Assembly (NCBI RefSeq): GCF_024055725.1
Contig: NZ_JAMXMX010000018.1
Span: 1-64,000 of the forward strand
Direction of reading: 5' to 3'
DNA from: Actinoallomurus spadix
GTDB lineage: Bacteria; Actinomycetota; Actinomycetes; Streptosporangiales; Streptosporangiaceae
DNA: 64,000 nt
Shown: positions 1 to 7,852 of the stretch, piece by piece
How the letters are laid out: the number at the start of each line of letters is the position of its first letter
Position numbering within the stretch: the first letter of the stretch is position 1
Program-made: the position numbers and the translations under genes
Notes under the pieces: model-generated
The model's input: only the letters and a program-made list of their open reading frames with translations
What the model was told of the DNA's origin: nothing
Database searches by the model: none

Positions 1-1
1 T

Positions 2-16
2 GGGGGCTTCGCCCCC
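2..16. terminator. GC hairpin at window edge, likely terminator
   Basis: A six-base G-rich arm and its perfect complement flank a three-base TTC loop, so the RNA would form a very stable hairpin on either strand. No gene is visible to the left because the window starts here. It probably ends transcription of a gene outside the window. There is no T-run, as is usual for actinomycete terminators. Confidence 0.45.
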
Positions 17-205
17 GTGCCCCCCCCTGTGGCGGGGGTGGGTGCTCGCGGCGGGTGGGGGTTGCTGTCCCTCTTGTGGTGGGGGTGCCGCTGGTCTTCG
101 GGCCGGCGGCTTTTTTGCGTTCCGGGACTTTGGGATGGGACTGGGGGCCCTTTGAAGTCGCCGGAGGGATGGGCGAGACTCGGGGATCATCTTCGAGGGC
201 TCGAA

Positions 206-700
206 GTGAGGTTCGTACGAGTGCTTACCTCTGCGCCGGTGCCCGATGCGGCGGGTAGCGTGGGCGAGTTCGTCGCCGGGCTCCGAAGCCTGAAGGCCTG
301 GTCCGGCTGCTCCTATCGCGAGCTGGAGAAACGGGCGGCGCTGGTGGGAGACGCTCTTCCGCACAGCACGGTCGCCTCCTCGCTGAACCGGGACCGGCTG
401 CCGCGCGAGGAGATCGTCGAAGCGTTCACCCGGGCCTGCGGCTGCCCGCCGCCCGTCGTCGAGGCGTGGCTCGAGCGGCGCCGGCACCTGCTGCTCCGCG
501 CCCACGCCCCCGAGCCGCGGGCGGCGCGGATCACCAGGCGGCATCTGGCGGCGGCCGGTGGTGTCCTGGCGGCCGTGGCCGTCGGGGCGGCGCTGGTGAC
601 GGCCATCGGCCGGCGTCCGGCCCGCGTGGCGGGCCGGACGAGACCGGTGATGGTCAGGGCTTTACCGCGACGTGCACGTGATCCCGATGGCAGACGGTGA
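206..700 (+). CDS. Helix-turn-helix protein with C-terminal membrane segment
   Basis: About 164 residues from GTG 206. GTG 221 and GTG 239 are also possible starts; a GAGGG sits just before 206 and GTGAGG before 221. The first 85 residues read as the actinobacterial HTH module that begins 'EFVAGLRSLKAWSG.SYRELEKRA' and contains a Ser-Thr-Val-Ala recognition stretch. A single Ala/Val/Leu-rich membrane segment follows (around residues 115-138), then a short Arg-rich tail. Proteins of this kind are common but uncharacterised in actinomycetes; a membrane-tethered DNA-binding or scaffold role is only inferred. The 3' end overlaps the convergent downstream gene by 47 bases. Sequence upstream of 206 is G-tract-rich and does not look coding. 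Confidence 0.65.
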   Translation: MRFVRVLTSAPVPDAAGSVGEFVAGLRSLKAWSGCSYRELEKRAALVGDALPHSTVASSLNRDRLPREEIVEAFTRACGCPPPVVEAWLERRRHLLLRAHAPEPRAARITRRHLAAAGGVLAAVAVGAALVTAIGRRPARVAGRTRPVMVRALPRRARDPDGRR

Positions 701-1145
701 CGCCGGAGCCCTTCTTGCAGTTCTTGTCCGCGTGGCCGTGCCAGTTGCCGTTGGGCGAGTAGATGATCCCCTGCCAGATGACGTGGTCGATGGAGTACTT
801 GCCGTGGTACTTCACCAGCCACTTGACCATCTTCGCGCCGTCGGCCCTGTTGTCGCCGGTGGCCGACTTGCCGATCTTGCCGTAGACGAGATCGCAGGCG
901 CGGCCCTGCGGGTGGTAGGGCAGCGGGTCCGAATGCTTGCACCCGACCGAGTCCCAGTGGTACTTGCCCTTACTGGAAGCGCTGCTCGCCGCCTTGTACA
1001 GGCGGCACATCTTGGCGGTGACCTTGCCGGCGGACCCGCATCCGACCAGTGCCGTGGTGCTCGCGTGCGCCGTTCCGGCCGACGCGGCGAACAGGGTGGC
1101 GGTCACACCCGCGGAGGCGAGCAGGGGGATGATCCTCGTTCTCAT
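654..1145 (-). CDS. Secreted M15/ARB_07466-like C-terminal domain protein
   Basis: 163 residues. Residues 1-29 form a clear Sec signal peptide (MRTR, hydrophobic core, Ala-His-Ala cleavage context). The mature protein keeps the hallmarks of the ARB_07466-like domain, a small extracellular fold related to peptidase M15: a 'GRACDLVYGK' strand, a 'VIWQGIIYSPNG.W' segment, and a C-terminal H-x-D-H-V-H-V motif that would supply metal ligands. Members are often fused to NlpC/P60 or lytic domains in actinobacteria, so a role at the cell wall is likely. Here the domain stands alone. Enzymatic activity is not certain because some family members lack peptidase activity. It converges on and overlaps the HTH gene by 47 bases; a photolyase is divergent on the other side. 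Confidence 0.8.
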   Translation of the reverse strand: MRTRIIPLLASAGVTATLFAASAGTAHASTTALVGCGSAGKVTAKMCRLYKAASSASSKGKYHWDSVGCKHSDPLPYHPQGRACDLVYGKIGKSATGDNRADGAKMVKWLVKYHGKYSIDHVIWQGIIYSPNGNWHGHADKNCKKGSGVTVCHRDHVHVAVKP

Positions 1146-1286
1146 ACCGGGGCACCTTCCTGGGTTCGAGGTCTGTTGCCGCCCGAAGGTACGGATGTGA
1201 CCCATGGGCCGGAAGCTCGTTCGGTGTCCCGGACAGTCCGGGATGGGCGGTGTCCCGTTCGGCGGCGGCGGGCATGGCCACAGGTG

Positions 1287-2681
1287 ATGTCCGTCGCGAT
1301 CTGTCTCTTCACGGCCGACCTGCGGGTTCACGACAATCCGGTGGTCCGTGCGGCGGTGGGCGCGGCGGATCAGGTGGTGCCGCTGTTCGTGATCGACGAC
1401 GGGGTGCGGGACGCCGGCTTCGTCGTTCCCAACCGGGCGGCGTTCCTCGCCGACTGTCTCGCGGATCTGGACGGCGCGCTGCGCGGCCGGGGCGGTCGTC
1501 TCGTCGTCCGGCGCGGGGACGTCGTCGAGGAGGTCGCCCGGGTCGCCGAGGAGACCGGGGCCGGTGAGGTGCATCTGGCACGGGACGTCAGCGCGTTCGC
1601 GCAGCGCCGCGAGGCGAGGCTGGGCCACATGCTGGACCGCTCCCGCCGCCGGCTGTGCGTCCATGACTCCGTGACCTTCGTCGTTCCGCCGGGTGCGCTC
1701 ACTCCGGCGTCCCGGGGACACTTCGGGGTCTTCACGCCCTACTACCGGAAGTGGAGCGAGGTCCCGGTACGGGAGCCGCTGGGCGCTCCGGACACGGTGC
1801 CGGTCCCGGCCGTACGGTCCGAGCGCCTGCCGTCGGGCGCGGACCTGGCCGACGGCGACCCGTCGCCCGCCCTGCCGCGAGGCGGCGAGGAGGAGGGGCG
1901 GCGGCGCGCGGCCGCCTGGCTGGACGGGCCGGTCACGCGGTACGCCGACCGTCACGACGACCTCGCCGGGGACGCCACGTCCCGGCTGTCGCCGTACCTT
2001 CACTTCGGGTGCCTGTCCGCGGTGGAGCTGGTGCGCCGGGCCACGGCGGTGGGCGGTCCCGGCGCCGAGGCGTTCGTACGCCAGCTGGCCTGGCGGGATT
2101 TCAACCGGCAGCTGCTCGCGGACCGGCCGGAGACGGCGCACGAGGACTACCGGCCGCGGAACGACCGCTGGCGGACCGACGAGGCGCTCGTCGCGGCCTG
2201 GCGGCGGGGGCGTACGGGATATCCCCTGGTCGACGCGGCGATGCGGCAGATGGCGGAGCAGGGCTGGATGCACAACCGCGGGCGGCTGATCACCGCGAGC
2301 TTCCTCACCAAGACTCTTTATGTCGACTGGCGGGTGGGGGCGCGGCACTTCCTCGACCTCCTGGTCGACGGGGACGTGGCGAACAACCAGCTCAACTGGC
2401 AGTGGGTGGCCGGGACGGGCGCCAGCACCCGGCCGGACCAGGTGATGGACCCGCTCGTGCAGGCCCGGCGGTTCGACGGGCGCGGGGACTACGTGCGCCG
2501 CTGGGTGCCGGAACTCGCCGGGATCGAGGGCGGCGCCGTGCACCGCCCGTGGCTCCTGCCGCCCGAGGTCCGCCGGCGCCTGGACTACCCGGATCCCGTG
2601 ATCGGTCTCGCCGAGGGCCGGGAGCGGTTCCACCGGGCCCGGGCCGGGAGAACGGAGCCTCACACGCTGTTCGAGCTCTAA
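1287..2681 (+). CDS. phr: Deoxyribodipyrimidine photolyase
   Basis: 464 residues, the usual length for class I photolyases. It should repair UV-induced cyclobutane pyrimidine dimers using FADH- and light. The N-terminal alpha/beta antenna domain starts 'MSVAICLFTADLRVHDNPV', which fixes the ATG at 1287. The FAD-binding helical domain covers roughly residues 190-460 and shows 'FVRQLAWRDFNRQ' (about 268), 'MRQMAEQGWMHNRGR' (about 320), and the flavin-pocket block 'NNQLNWQWVAGTGAS' (about 365) with its electron-transfer tryptophans. A cryptochrome-type sensory role cannot be excluded from sequence. The stop lies 9 bases before the next gene's GTG, so the two may be cotranscribed. Confidence 0.92.
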   Translation: MSVAICLFTADLRVHDNPVVRAAVGAADQVVPLFVIDDGVRDAGFVVPNRAAFLADCLADLDGALRGRGGRLVVRRGDVVEEVARVAEETGAGEVHLARDVSAFAQRREARLGHMLDRSRRRLCVHDSVTFVVPPGALTPASRGHFGVFTPYYRKWSEVPVREPLGAPDTVPVPAVRSERLPSGADLADGDPSPALPRGGEEEGRRRAAAWLDGPVTRYADRHDDLAGDATSRLSPYLHFGCLSAVELVRRATAVGGPGAEAFVRQLAWRDFNRQLLADRPETAHEDYRPRNDRWRTDEALVAAWRRGRTGYPLVDAAMRQMAEQGWMHNRGRLITASFLTKTLYVDWRVGARHFLDLLVDGDVANNQLNWQWVAGTGASTRPDQVMDPLVQARRFDGRGDYVRRWVPELAGIEGGAVHRPWLLPPEVRRRLDYPDPVIGLAEGRERFHRARAGRTEPHTLFEL

Positions 2682-2690
2682 TGTGGGCGC

Positions 2691-3473
2691 GTGCGAGATT
2701 TGGCGATGGGCGTCCGGTATTTCCTGCGGGGCATGGCATGGGTCGCGCGGCGGCCGCGGCAGTGGTTGTTCGGCCTGATTCCGGCTTTGATCGTCCTCGC
2801 GATCTACGTCGTCGCCCTTGTGTTCCTGGCCAATTACGACTGGGACCTGGCGAAGGCGATGAGCCCGTTCGCCGATCACTGGTCGAAGGGCGCCCGGGAC
2901 GCAGCGCGCGGGCTGATCGCCGTCCTCCTGTTCGGGACCGCGGTCATGATCGCGATCGTCACGTTCACCGCGGTGACCCTGATCGTCGGCGATCCCTTCT
3001 ACGAGAGCCTGTCCGGGAGGGTGGAGGAGAGCGAGGGCGGGCTGCCGCCGGAGGTCCAGGTCCCGCTCCTGCGGCAACTCACGCGGGCGATCGCCGACGG
3101 TATCGTCGTCGGGGCGGTGACCACGCTGCTCGCCGTGCTGTTCTTCGCCCTGGGCTTTCTTCCGGCCGTCGGCCAGACGGTCGTCCCGGTCATCGCGGCA
3201 TTCGTGTCGGGCTACTTCCTGACGTTCGAGCTGACGTCGATCGCGCTGGAGCGGCGCGGCGTGCGGCGGCGTGAGCGTTTCGCCCTCCTGCGCCGCCACC
3301 GGGGGCTGTCCCTGGGATTCGGCGTGTCGGTGTTCGTGACCTTCATCATTCCGCTCGGTTCCGTGTTGGCGATGCCCGGTGCGGTGGCCGGCGGTACGCT
3401 GCTGGCGCGGGAAAGGCTTGCCGGGCCGGGAGTTCCGCCAGATCACGGTGCGTTCGCCGACACTCCGGCGTGA
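2691..3473 (+). CDS. EI24/CysZ-family membrane protein
   Basis: 260 residues with about four hydrophobic helices (near residues 25-48, 78-102, 140-185 and 205-230). The pattern 'GDPFYESLSGRVEE' after the second helix and the 'PAVGQTVVPV' segment are typical of EI24-domain (CysZ-like) proteins. E. coli CysZ is a sulfate uptake channel, but actinobacterial EI24 proteins are mostly annotated only by domain, so substrate is unknown. GTG 2691 was taken as start because it directly follows the photolyase stop; ATG 2706 is an alternative. Its position right behind phr may indicate cotranscription but no functional link is known to me. Confidence 0.8.
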   Translation: MRDLAMGVRYFLRGMAWVARRPRQWLFGLIPALIVLAIYVVALVFLANYDWDLAKAMSPFADHWSKGARDAARGLIAVLLFGTAVMIAIVTFTAVTLIVGDPFYESLSGRVEESEGGLPPEVQVPLLRQLTRAIADGIVVGAVTTLLAVLFFALGFLPAVGQTVVPVIAAFVSGYFLTFELTSIALERRGVRRRERFALLRRHRGLSLGFGVSVFVTFIIPLGSVLAMPGAVAGGTLLARERLAGPGVPPDHGAFADTPA

Positions 3474-3575
3474 GACGGACGTCACATCGCGTCCATGTCG
3501 TGGCCAACAATCTGTGGCCTGAGCGTAATTGGTGTCCGAAGCGAGAAATGTTGATCTTCACGTAACCTGTGCGGC

Positions 3576-5519
3576 ATGTCTGATCAGGGGAGCGCCGGGC
3601 AGTGGCGTCCGGCGAACAGCCACAGCGGCCCGTACTCCGAACCGGACGAGCCGACGGGCCCGCTTCCCGAGGTCAGCGGACAGGACTCCGCGGCATCGGG
3701 CGTCTCGTCCCCGAACGGCGGGCCCGGCTCCTGGTCCAGCGACGACGATGCGCCGACGGGCGGGTTCCCCGCCGTACCCGAGCAGGATCAGGCCCCGAGC
3801 GCCCCGCGCCGGGAGCGCGCCCCGTTCGAGCCCGCCGATCCGTTCCCCGGCCCGGCCGAGGCTCCCGCGAAGCCCGCCGGATCCGGCGCGCCCGCCGGTT
3901 ACGGCGGCTTCGGCCCGTCCGAGCCGACCGGCTCGTTCCCCGCCGGGGGGTCGTACGGCGCCGAGCAGCCGGGCGAGCAGCGTGATCCTTACGGCTCCGA
4001 GGCATCGGCCGAACCCCAGATCTCGTTCGAGCCGACCACGGCGTTCCCGTCCGTGCCGGTCCCGGAGGAGGAGACGCCGTCGCACGGCCGTAGGACGCCG
4101 GAGACCTTTTCCGGCGCGTCCGAGGCCGCCTGGTCGCAGACCGCCGGGTCCACCGGTTCGACGCCGTCGCCCTTCGATTCCGAGACCCCCGACGTCGCCC
4201 CGTACGACGCGCGGGACGCGACGTACGGGTACGAGGTGGCGGATCCGTCGTTCGGCTTCGCGACCTCGCATCCGGGCCGGGAGGCCGACCCCGGACCCGC
4301 CGCCCCGTCCGTGAGCCCGGGCCCGGCGTCCGAGCCCTACTCCTTCGAGTCCCTGCTCGGTCCCGAGGACGGCGCGGCCGGCCCGGCGGCGCCGGGCGGT
4401 GCCCAGCCGGGCGGTTCACTGCCGGGCGGTGCGGAACCGGGTGGCCCGCAGATGGGCGGTGTGCAGCCGGGCGGTCCGCAGCCCTACGGTGACGGGGTCC
4501 CGCCCCGGCCGTTCCCCGGCGCGGGGGCGGTTCCCGGCGCGGGCATGCCTCCGGCGGGCGGGCCGGTGTCGGCCGAGGACCAGGCCGCCGAGAACGACTT
4601 CTTCTCCCACAACGACGACCCGGCGCTGTGGAACAAACCGCTCGGCCCGACCGGCCCGGTTCAGCCCGGCAAGCCGAGCAGCGGCAACCTGCGGCTGCCG
4701 GAATGGATGCGGGAGCAGGACGGCGACGGCGGAGCGCCCGGGGGGCTGACCGCCCCGCCGAGCGACGACTTCGAGGAGGGCCGGTCGAAGCGGCCGCTGC
4801 TGGCCGGGCTGGGGGTGCTCCTCGTCGGCCTGATCGCGGCGGGCGGCGCCTACTTCCTGAGCTCGGGCGGCGGTTCGGACAAGTCCGCCGACGCCGGCAC
4901 CGGCCACCACAAGACCGCCCCGGCGAAGTCGAAGTCCAAGTCGAAGGCGGGTCAGCCGGCGGACGCGCAGCCGGAGAAGCCCCTCGCGCAGTTCAAGGGC
5001 GACCACACCAAGCCGGTGGGGCACATCGCCGACGCGCACGCCGGCCTGTCCTACCCCAAGCTCGGCAAGCCGTGGCAGATGCAGACCCAGAAGGGCGCCA
5101 TGGCCGAGCTCGGGTTCAGCGCGGGCCAGTACGCCGTGAGCGAGCCCAAGCGCTGGGGCCGGCTGCTGAGCGCGCAGCTGGGCGGCGCGAACAAGGACGC
5201 CTACACCGGGCCGGGAAGTGAGCGTGCCGCCGCGACCCAGGTCGCCGACTCCTACGAGAAGCGGATGTACGGCTACAAGCACAAGAAGAGGGTGCTGGCC
5301 TCGCAGTCGCTGACCGTCGACGGCCACAAGGGATGGCTGGTCGGTTACTACCTGACCTACCGTCAGCGGGGCGTGAAGACCACCGGGGAGCTCTTCACGG
5401 TCGCGGTGGTCGACACGGGCAGGAAGGAGCCCGGAGTGCTGCTGATGTCGGTGCCGAACACCGCCAAGAAGCTCTGGCCCGACGTCAATTACGTCATGCG
5501 CTCGATCAAGGTGTCCTGA
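3576..5519 (+). CDS. Large Pro/Gly/Ser-rich single-pass membrane protein
   Basis: 647 residues in three parts. Residues 1 to about 400 are low-complexity and probably disordered, rich in Pro, Gly, Ser, Glu and Asp, with a Pro-Gly-Gly repeat block near residues 270-305. A single transmembrane helix lies at about 406-428 (LLAGLGVLLVGLIAAGGAYF). A Lys/Ser linker follows, then a folded extracellular domain of about 180 residues with 'SYPKLGKPW' and a C-terminal 'MRSIKVS'. The topology (long acidic cytoplasmic tail, external domain) resembles several uncharacterised actinobacterial envelope proteins. I do not recognise a function. The tail carries no kinase motif; it could be a phosphorylation target or scaffold. 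Confidence 0.8.
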   Translation: MSDQGSAGQWRPANSHSGPYSEPDEPTGPLPEVSGQDSAASGVSSPNGGPGSWSSDDDAPTGGFPAVPEQDQAPSAPRRERAPFEPADPFPGPAEAPAKPAGSGAPAGYGGFGPSEPTGSFPAGGSYGAEQPGEQRDPYGSEASAEPQISFEPTTAFPSVPVPEEETPSHGRRTPETFSGASEAAWSQTAGSTGSTPSPFDSETPDVAPYDARDATYGYEVADPSFGFATSHPGREADPGPAAPSVSPGPASEPYSFESLLGPEDGAAGPAAPGGAQPGGSLPGGAEPGGPQMGGVQPGGPQPYGDGVPPRPFPGAGAVPGAGMPPAGGPVSAEDQAAENDFFSHNDDPALWNKPLGPTGPVQPGKPSSGNLRLPEWMREQDGDGGAPGGLTAPPSDDFEEGRSKRPLLAGLGVLLVGLIAAGGAYFLSSGGGSDKSADAGTGHHKTAPAKSKSKSKAGQPADAQPEKPLAQFKGDHTKPVGHIADAHAGLSYPKLGKPWQMQTQKGAMAELGFSAGQYAVSEPKRWGRLLSAQLGGANKDAYTGPGSERAAATQVADSYEKRMYGYKHKKRVLASQSLTVDGHKGWLVGYYLTYRQRGVKTTGELFTVAVVDTGRKEPGVLLMSVPNTAKKLWPDVNYVMRSIKVS

Positions 5520-5554
5520 TCCGGCCTCGGTCCCCGAGAGTCGTGTCACATACC

Positions 5555-5565
5555 GAATGCCATTC
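5555..5565. promoter_or_regulatory. Small palindrome before acyl-CoA dehydrogenase pair
   Basis: GAATG-C-CATTC forms an 11-base perfect palindrome about 65 bases before the first dehydrogenase ATG. A wider ACCGA...TCGGT pair (5552-5574) surrounds it. It sits where a repressor would act, but I cannot assign a regulator and no KstR-type core (AACnnGTT) is present here. Confidence 0.3.
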
Positions 5566-5628
5566 CAATCGGTGTCCGTGGCCATCTAAGGTAGGCCGCA
5601 ACGGGACATCGCGGGATGAGGTGGGGAC

Positions 5629-7830
5629 ATGGCGATCGGTCTGACCGAGGAGCAGGAGGCGCTCGCCGATGCGGCGCGCGGCTGGGCTGAGCGGTACTCA
5701 TCCGTCGACGTCGTACGCGCGACGCTCGACGCCGAGGACGAGACCCGCCCGGCCTTCTGGGCCGGCCTCGCCGAGCAGGGTCTCCTCGGGCTGCACGTGC
5801 CGGAGGAACACGGCGGGCAGGGCGCCGGGCTGCTGGAGCTCGCGGTCGCCCTGGAGGCCCTCGGCCGCGCCGTCGTCCCCGGCCCGTTCCTGCCGACCGT
5901 GCTGGCCAGTGCCGCGCTGGTGCGCGCCGGGCAGGCCGGCAAGGCACAGTCCGAACTGCTGCCGGGTCTCGCCGGCGGCTCTCTGATCGGCGCCCTGACC
6001 CTCACGACCGGCCTCACCGGCCGCCGTACCGGCGACGGCCTGACGATCAGCGGCACGGTCGAGCCGGTCCTGGGCGCGGCGCTCGCCGACGTGATCGTGC
6101 TGCCGGTCGCGGTCGGCGACGGCGAGGAGTGGGTGGCCGTCGACGCCGCCGGCCTCACCGTCACGCCGGTCAAGAGCCTGGACCGGACCCGCCGCGTCGC
6201 ACGGCTGTCCGCCGAGGACGTCGCCGTCCCGGCCGACCGGATCCTGACCGGCCTCACGGGCGCGGAGGTCCGCGACCTGGCCGCGCTGCTGATCGGCGCC
6301 GAGGCCGTCGGCCTCGCCGACTGGTGCGTGACCACCGCCGCCGAGTACGCCAAGGTCCGCGAGCAGTTCGGCCGCCCGATCGGGCAGTTCCAGGGCGTCA
6401 AGCACAAGTGCGCCCGGATGCTGATCGACCTGGAGAAGGCCCGCGCCGCCGTCTGGGACGCCGCCCGCGCCTGCGACGACCCCGCCGACGAGTCCCGCTT
6501 CGCGGCCGGCGTCGCCGCCGTCATCGCGCCGGACGCCGCGCTGCGCTGCGCCCGCGACTGCATCCAGGTGCTCGGCGGCATCGGCTTCACGTGGGAGCAC
6601 GAGGCCCACCTCTACCTGCGCCGTGCCTCGACGCTGCGGGTCCTGCTCGGCCCCGGCAAGGAGTGGGCCGGTCAGGTGGCGCGGCTGGCGCTCGACGGTG
6701 TACGCCGCGCGGTCGAGGTCGAACTGGACGAGGACACCGAGCCGCTGCGCGACCGCGTCCGCGCGGAGGTCGAAGAGCTCGCCGCGATCTCCGAGGACCG
6801 GGAACGGCACGCGAGGATGGGCGACGAGGGCTGGGTGTTCCCGCACCTGCCGAAGCCCTGGGGCAAGGCCGCCTCGCCGGTGGAGCAGGTGCTCATCCTC
6901 CAGGAGCTGCGGGCCGCGAAGGTGAAGGGGCCGCAGCTCGGCATCGGCGCGTGGGTCGTGCCGTCGCTCGTCACGTACGGCACGCCGGAGCAGCAGGAGC
7001 GGTGGGTGGCGCCGACGCTGCGCGGCGAGCTGGTGTGGTGCCAGCTGTTCAGCGAGCCCGGCGCGGGCTCCGACCTGGCCTCGCTGCAGATGCGGGCCGA
7101 GCGGGTCGAGGGCGGCTGGCGGCTCACCGGGCAGAAGATCTGGACGTCCCTGGCCCAGCACGCCCAGTGGGCGATCTGCGTCGCCCGTACCTCGGTCGAG
7201 CCGCGCAAGCACGACGGCATCACGTACTTCATCGTGGACATGAAGGCCGAGGGCGTCGACGTGCGGCCGCTGCGCGAGCTGACCGGCGACGCGATGTTCA
7301 ACGAGGTCTTCCTCGACGGGGTGTTCGTGCCGGACGACCAGGTCGTCGGCGAGGTCGGCAATGGCTGGAAGGTCGCCCGCAACACCCTCAGCAACGAGCG
7401 GGTGCAGCTGTCCAGCGGGCAGGGCCTCGGCGCCGGCACGCGCGAGCTGCTCAACTCCTTCGACGGCAAGGAGCTCATCACCCCGCCCACCCTGATCGAG
7501 CTCGGCCGGCTGCTCTGCGAGGGCCAGGCCATCGACCTGCTCGGCCTGCGCCTCACCCTCAAGCAGATCTCCGGGCACGAGCCGGGCGCCGAGGCGAGCG
7601 TCCGCAAGCTGCTCGGCGTGCAGTTCAACCAGGAGGTCGCCGACTTCATCTGGGAGTCACAGGGCGCGGTGGCCGCCGAGGAGGAGCCCGGGCAGGCCAC
7701 CGGCCTCTGGGCGCGGTACATGCTGTTCAGCCGCTCGATGACCATCTACGGCGGGACGACCGAGGTGCAGCTGAACGTCATCGCCGAACGCATGCTCGGC
7801 CTGCCGCGCGACCCGGAGCCGGGCAGGTAG
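5629..7830 (+). CDS. Fused double-domain acyl-CoA dehydrogenase (FadE6/FadE34-like)
   Basis: 733 residues, twice a normal acyl-CoA dehydrogenase (ACAD). Two ACAD-like units are joined. Unit one (about 1-360) has the N-terminal helical domain and a C-terminal domain with 'REQFGRPIGQFQ' (about 243) and 'QVLGGIGFTWEHEAHL'. Unit two (about 370-733) has the FAD/substrate block 'CQLFSEPGAGSDLA' (about 470), 'GQKIWTSLAQHAQW', and a C-terminal 'YGGTTEVQLNVIAERMLGLPRDP'. This matches the size and plan of mycobacterial FadE6/FadE34. FadE34 acts on a steroid side chain, so a bulky acyl-CoA substrate is plausible, but specificity is not shown here. A second paralogue follows after 22 bases, so the two are surely cotranscribed. 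Confidence 0.88.
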   Translation: MAIGLTEEQEALADAARGWAERYSSVDVVRATLDAEDETRPAFWAGLAEQGLLGLHVPEEHGGQGAGLLELAVALEALGRAVVPGPFLPTVLASAALVRAGQAGKAQSELLPGLAGGSLIGALTLTTGLTGRRTGDGLTISGTVEPVLGAALADVIVLPVAVGDGEEWVAVDAAGLTVTPVKSLDRTRRVARLSAEDVAVPADRILTGLTGAEVRDLAALLIGAEAVGLADWCVTTAAEYAKVREQFGRPIGQFQGVKHKCARMLIDLEKARAAVWDAARACDDPADESRFAAGVAAVIAPDAALRCARDCIQVLGGIGFTWEHEAHLYLRRASTLRVLLGPGKEWAGQVARLALDGVRRAVEVELDEDTEPLRDRVRAEVEELAAISEDRERHARMGDEGWVFPHLPKPWGKAASPVEQVLILQELRAAKVKGPQLGIGAWVVPSLVTYGTPEQQERWVAPTLRGELVWCQLFSEPGAGSDLASLQMRAERVEGGWRLTGQKIWTSLAQHAQWAICVARTSVEPRKHDGITYFIVDMKAEGVDVRPLRELTGDAMFNEVFLDGVFVPDDQVVGEVGNGWKVARNTLSNERVQLSSGQGLGAGTRELLNSFDGKELITPPTLIELGRLLCEGQAIDLLGLRLTLKQISGHEPGAEASVRKLLGVQFNQEVADFIWESQGAVAAEEEPGQATGLWARYMLFSRSMTIYGGTTEVQLNVIAERMLGLPRDPEPGR

Positions 7831-7852
7831 CGGCGGTGCGGGAGAGCGTCCG

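Noticed and set aside
1-205. In-frame extension of the first gene back to ATG 17
   Set aside because: The translation is Gly/Trp-rich without domain features and includes the leading hairpin region; internal GTG starts have better context.
654-3485. 943-codon open frame on the minus strand across the photolyase and EI24 genes
   Set aside because: Only its last 163 codons look like a protein. The rest is a Pro/Arg/His-rich shadow of GC-rich coding on the other strand.
4384-4490. Tandem repeats that could suggest a CRISPR-like array
   Set aside because: They are in-frame Pro-Gly-Gly codons with no unique spacers.
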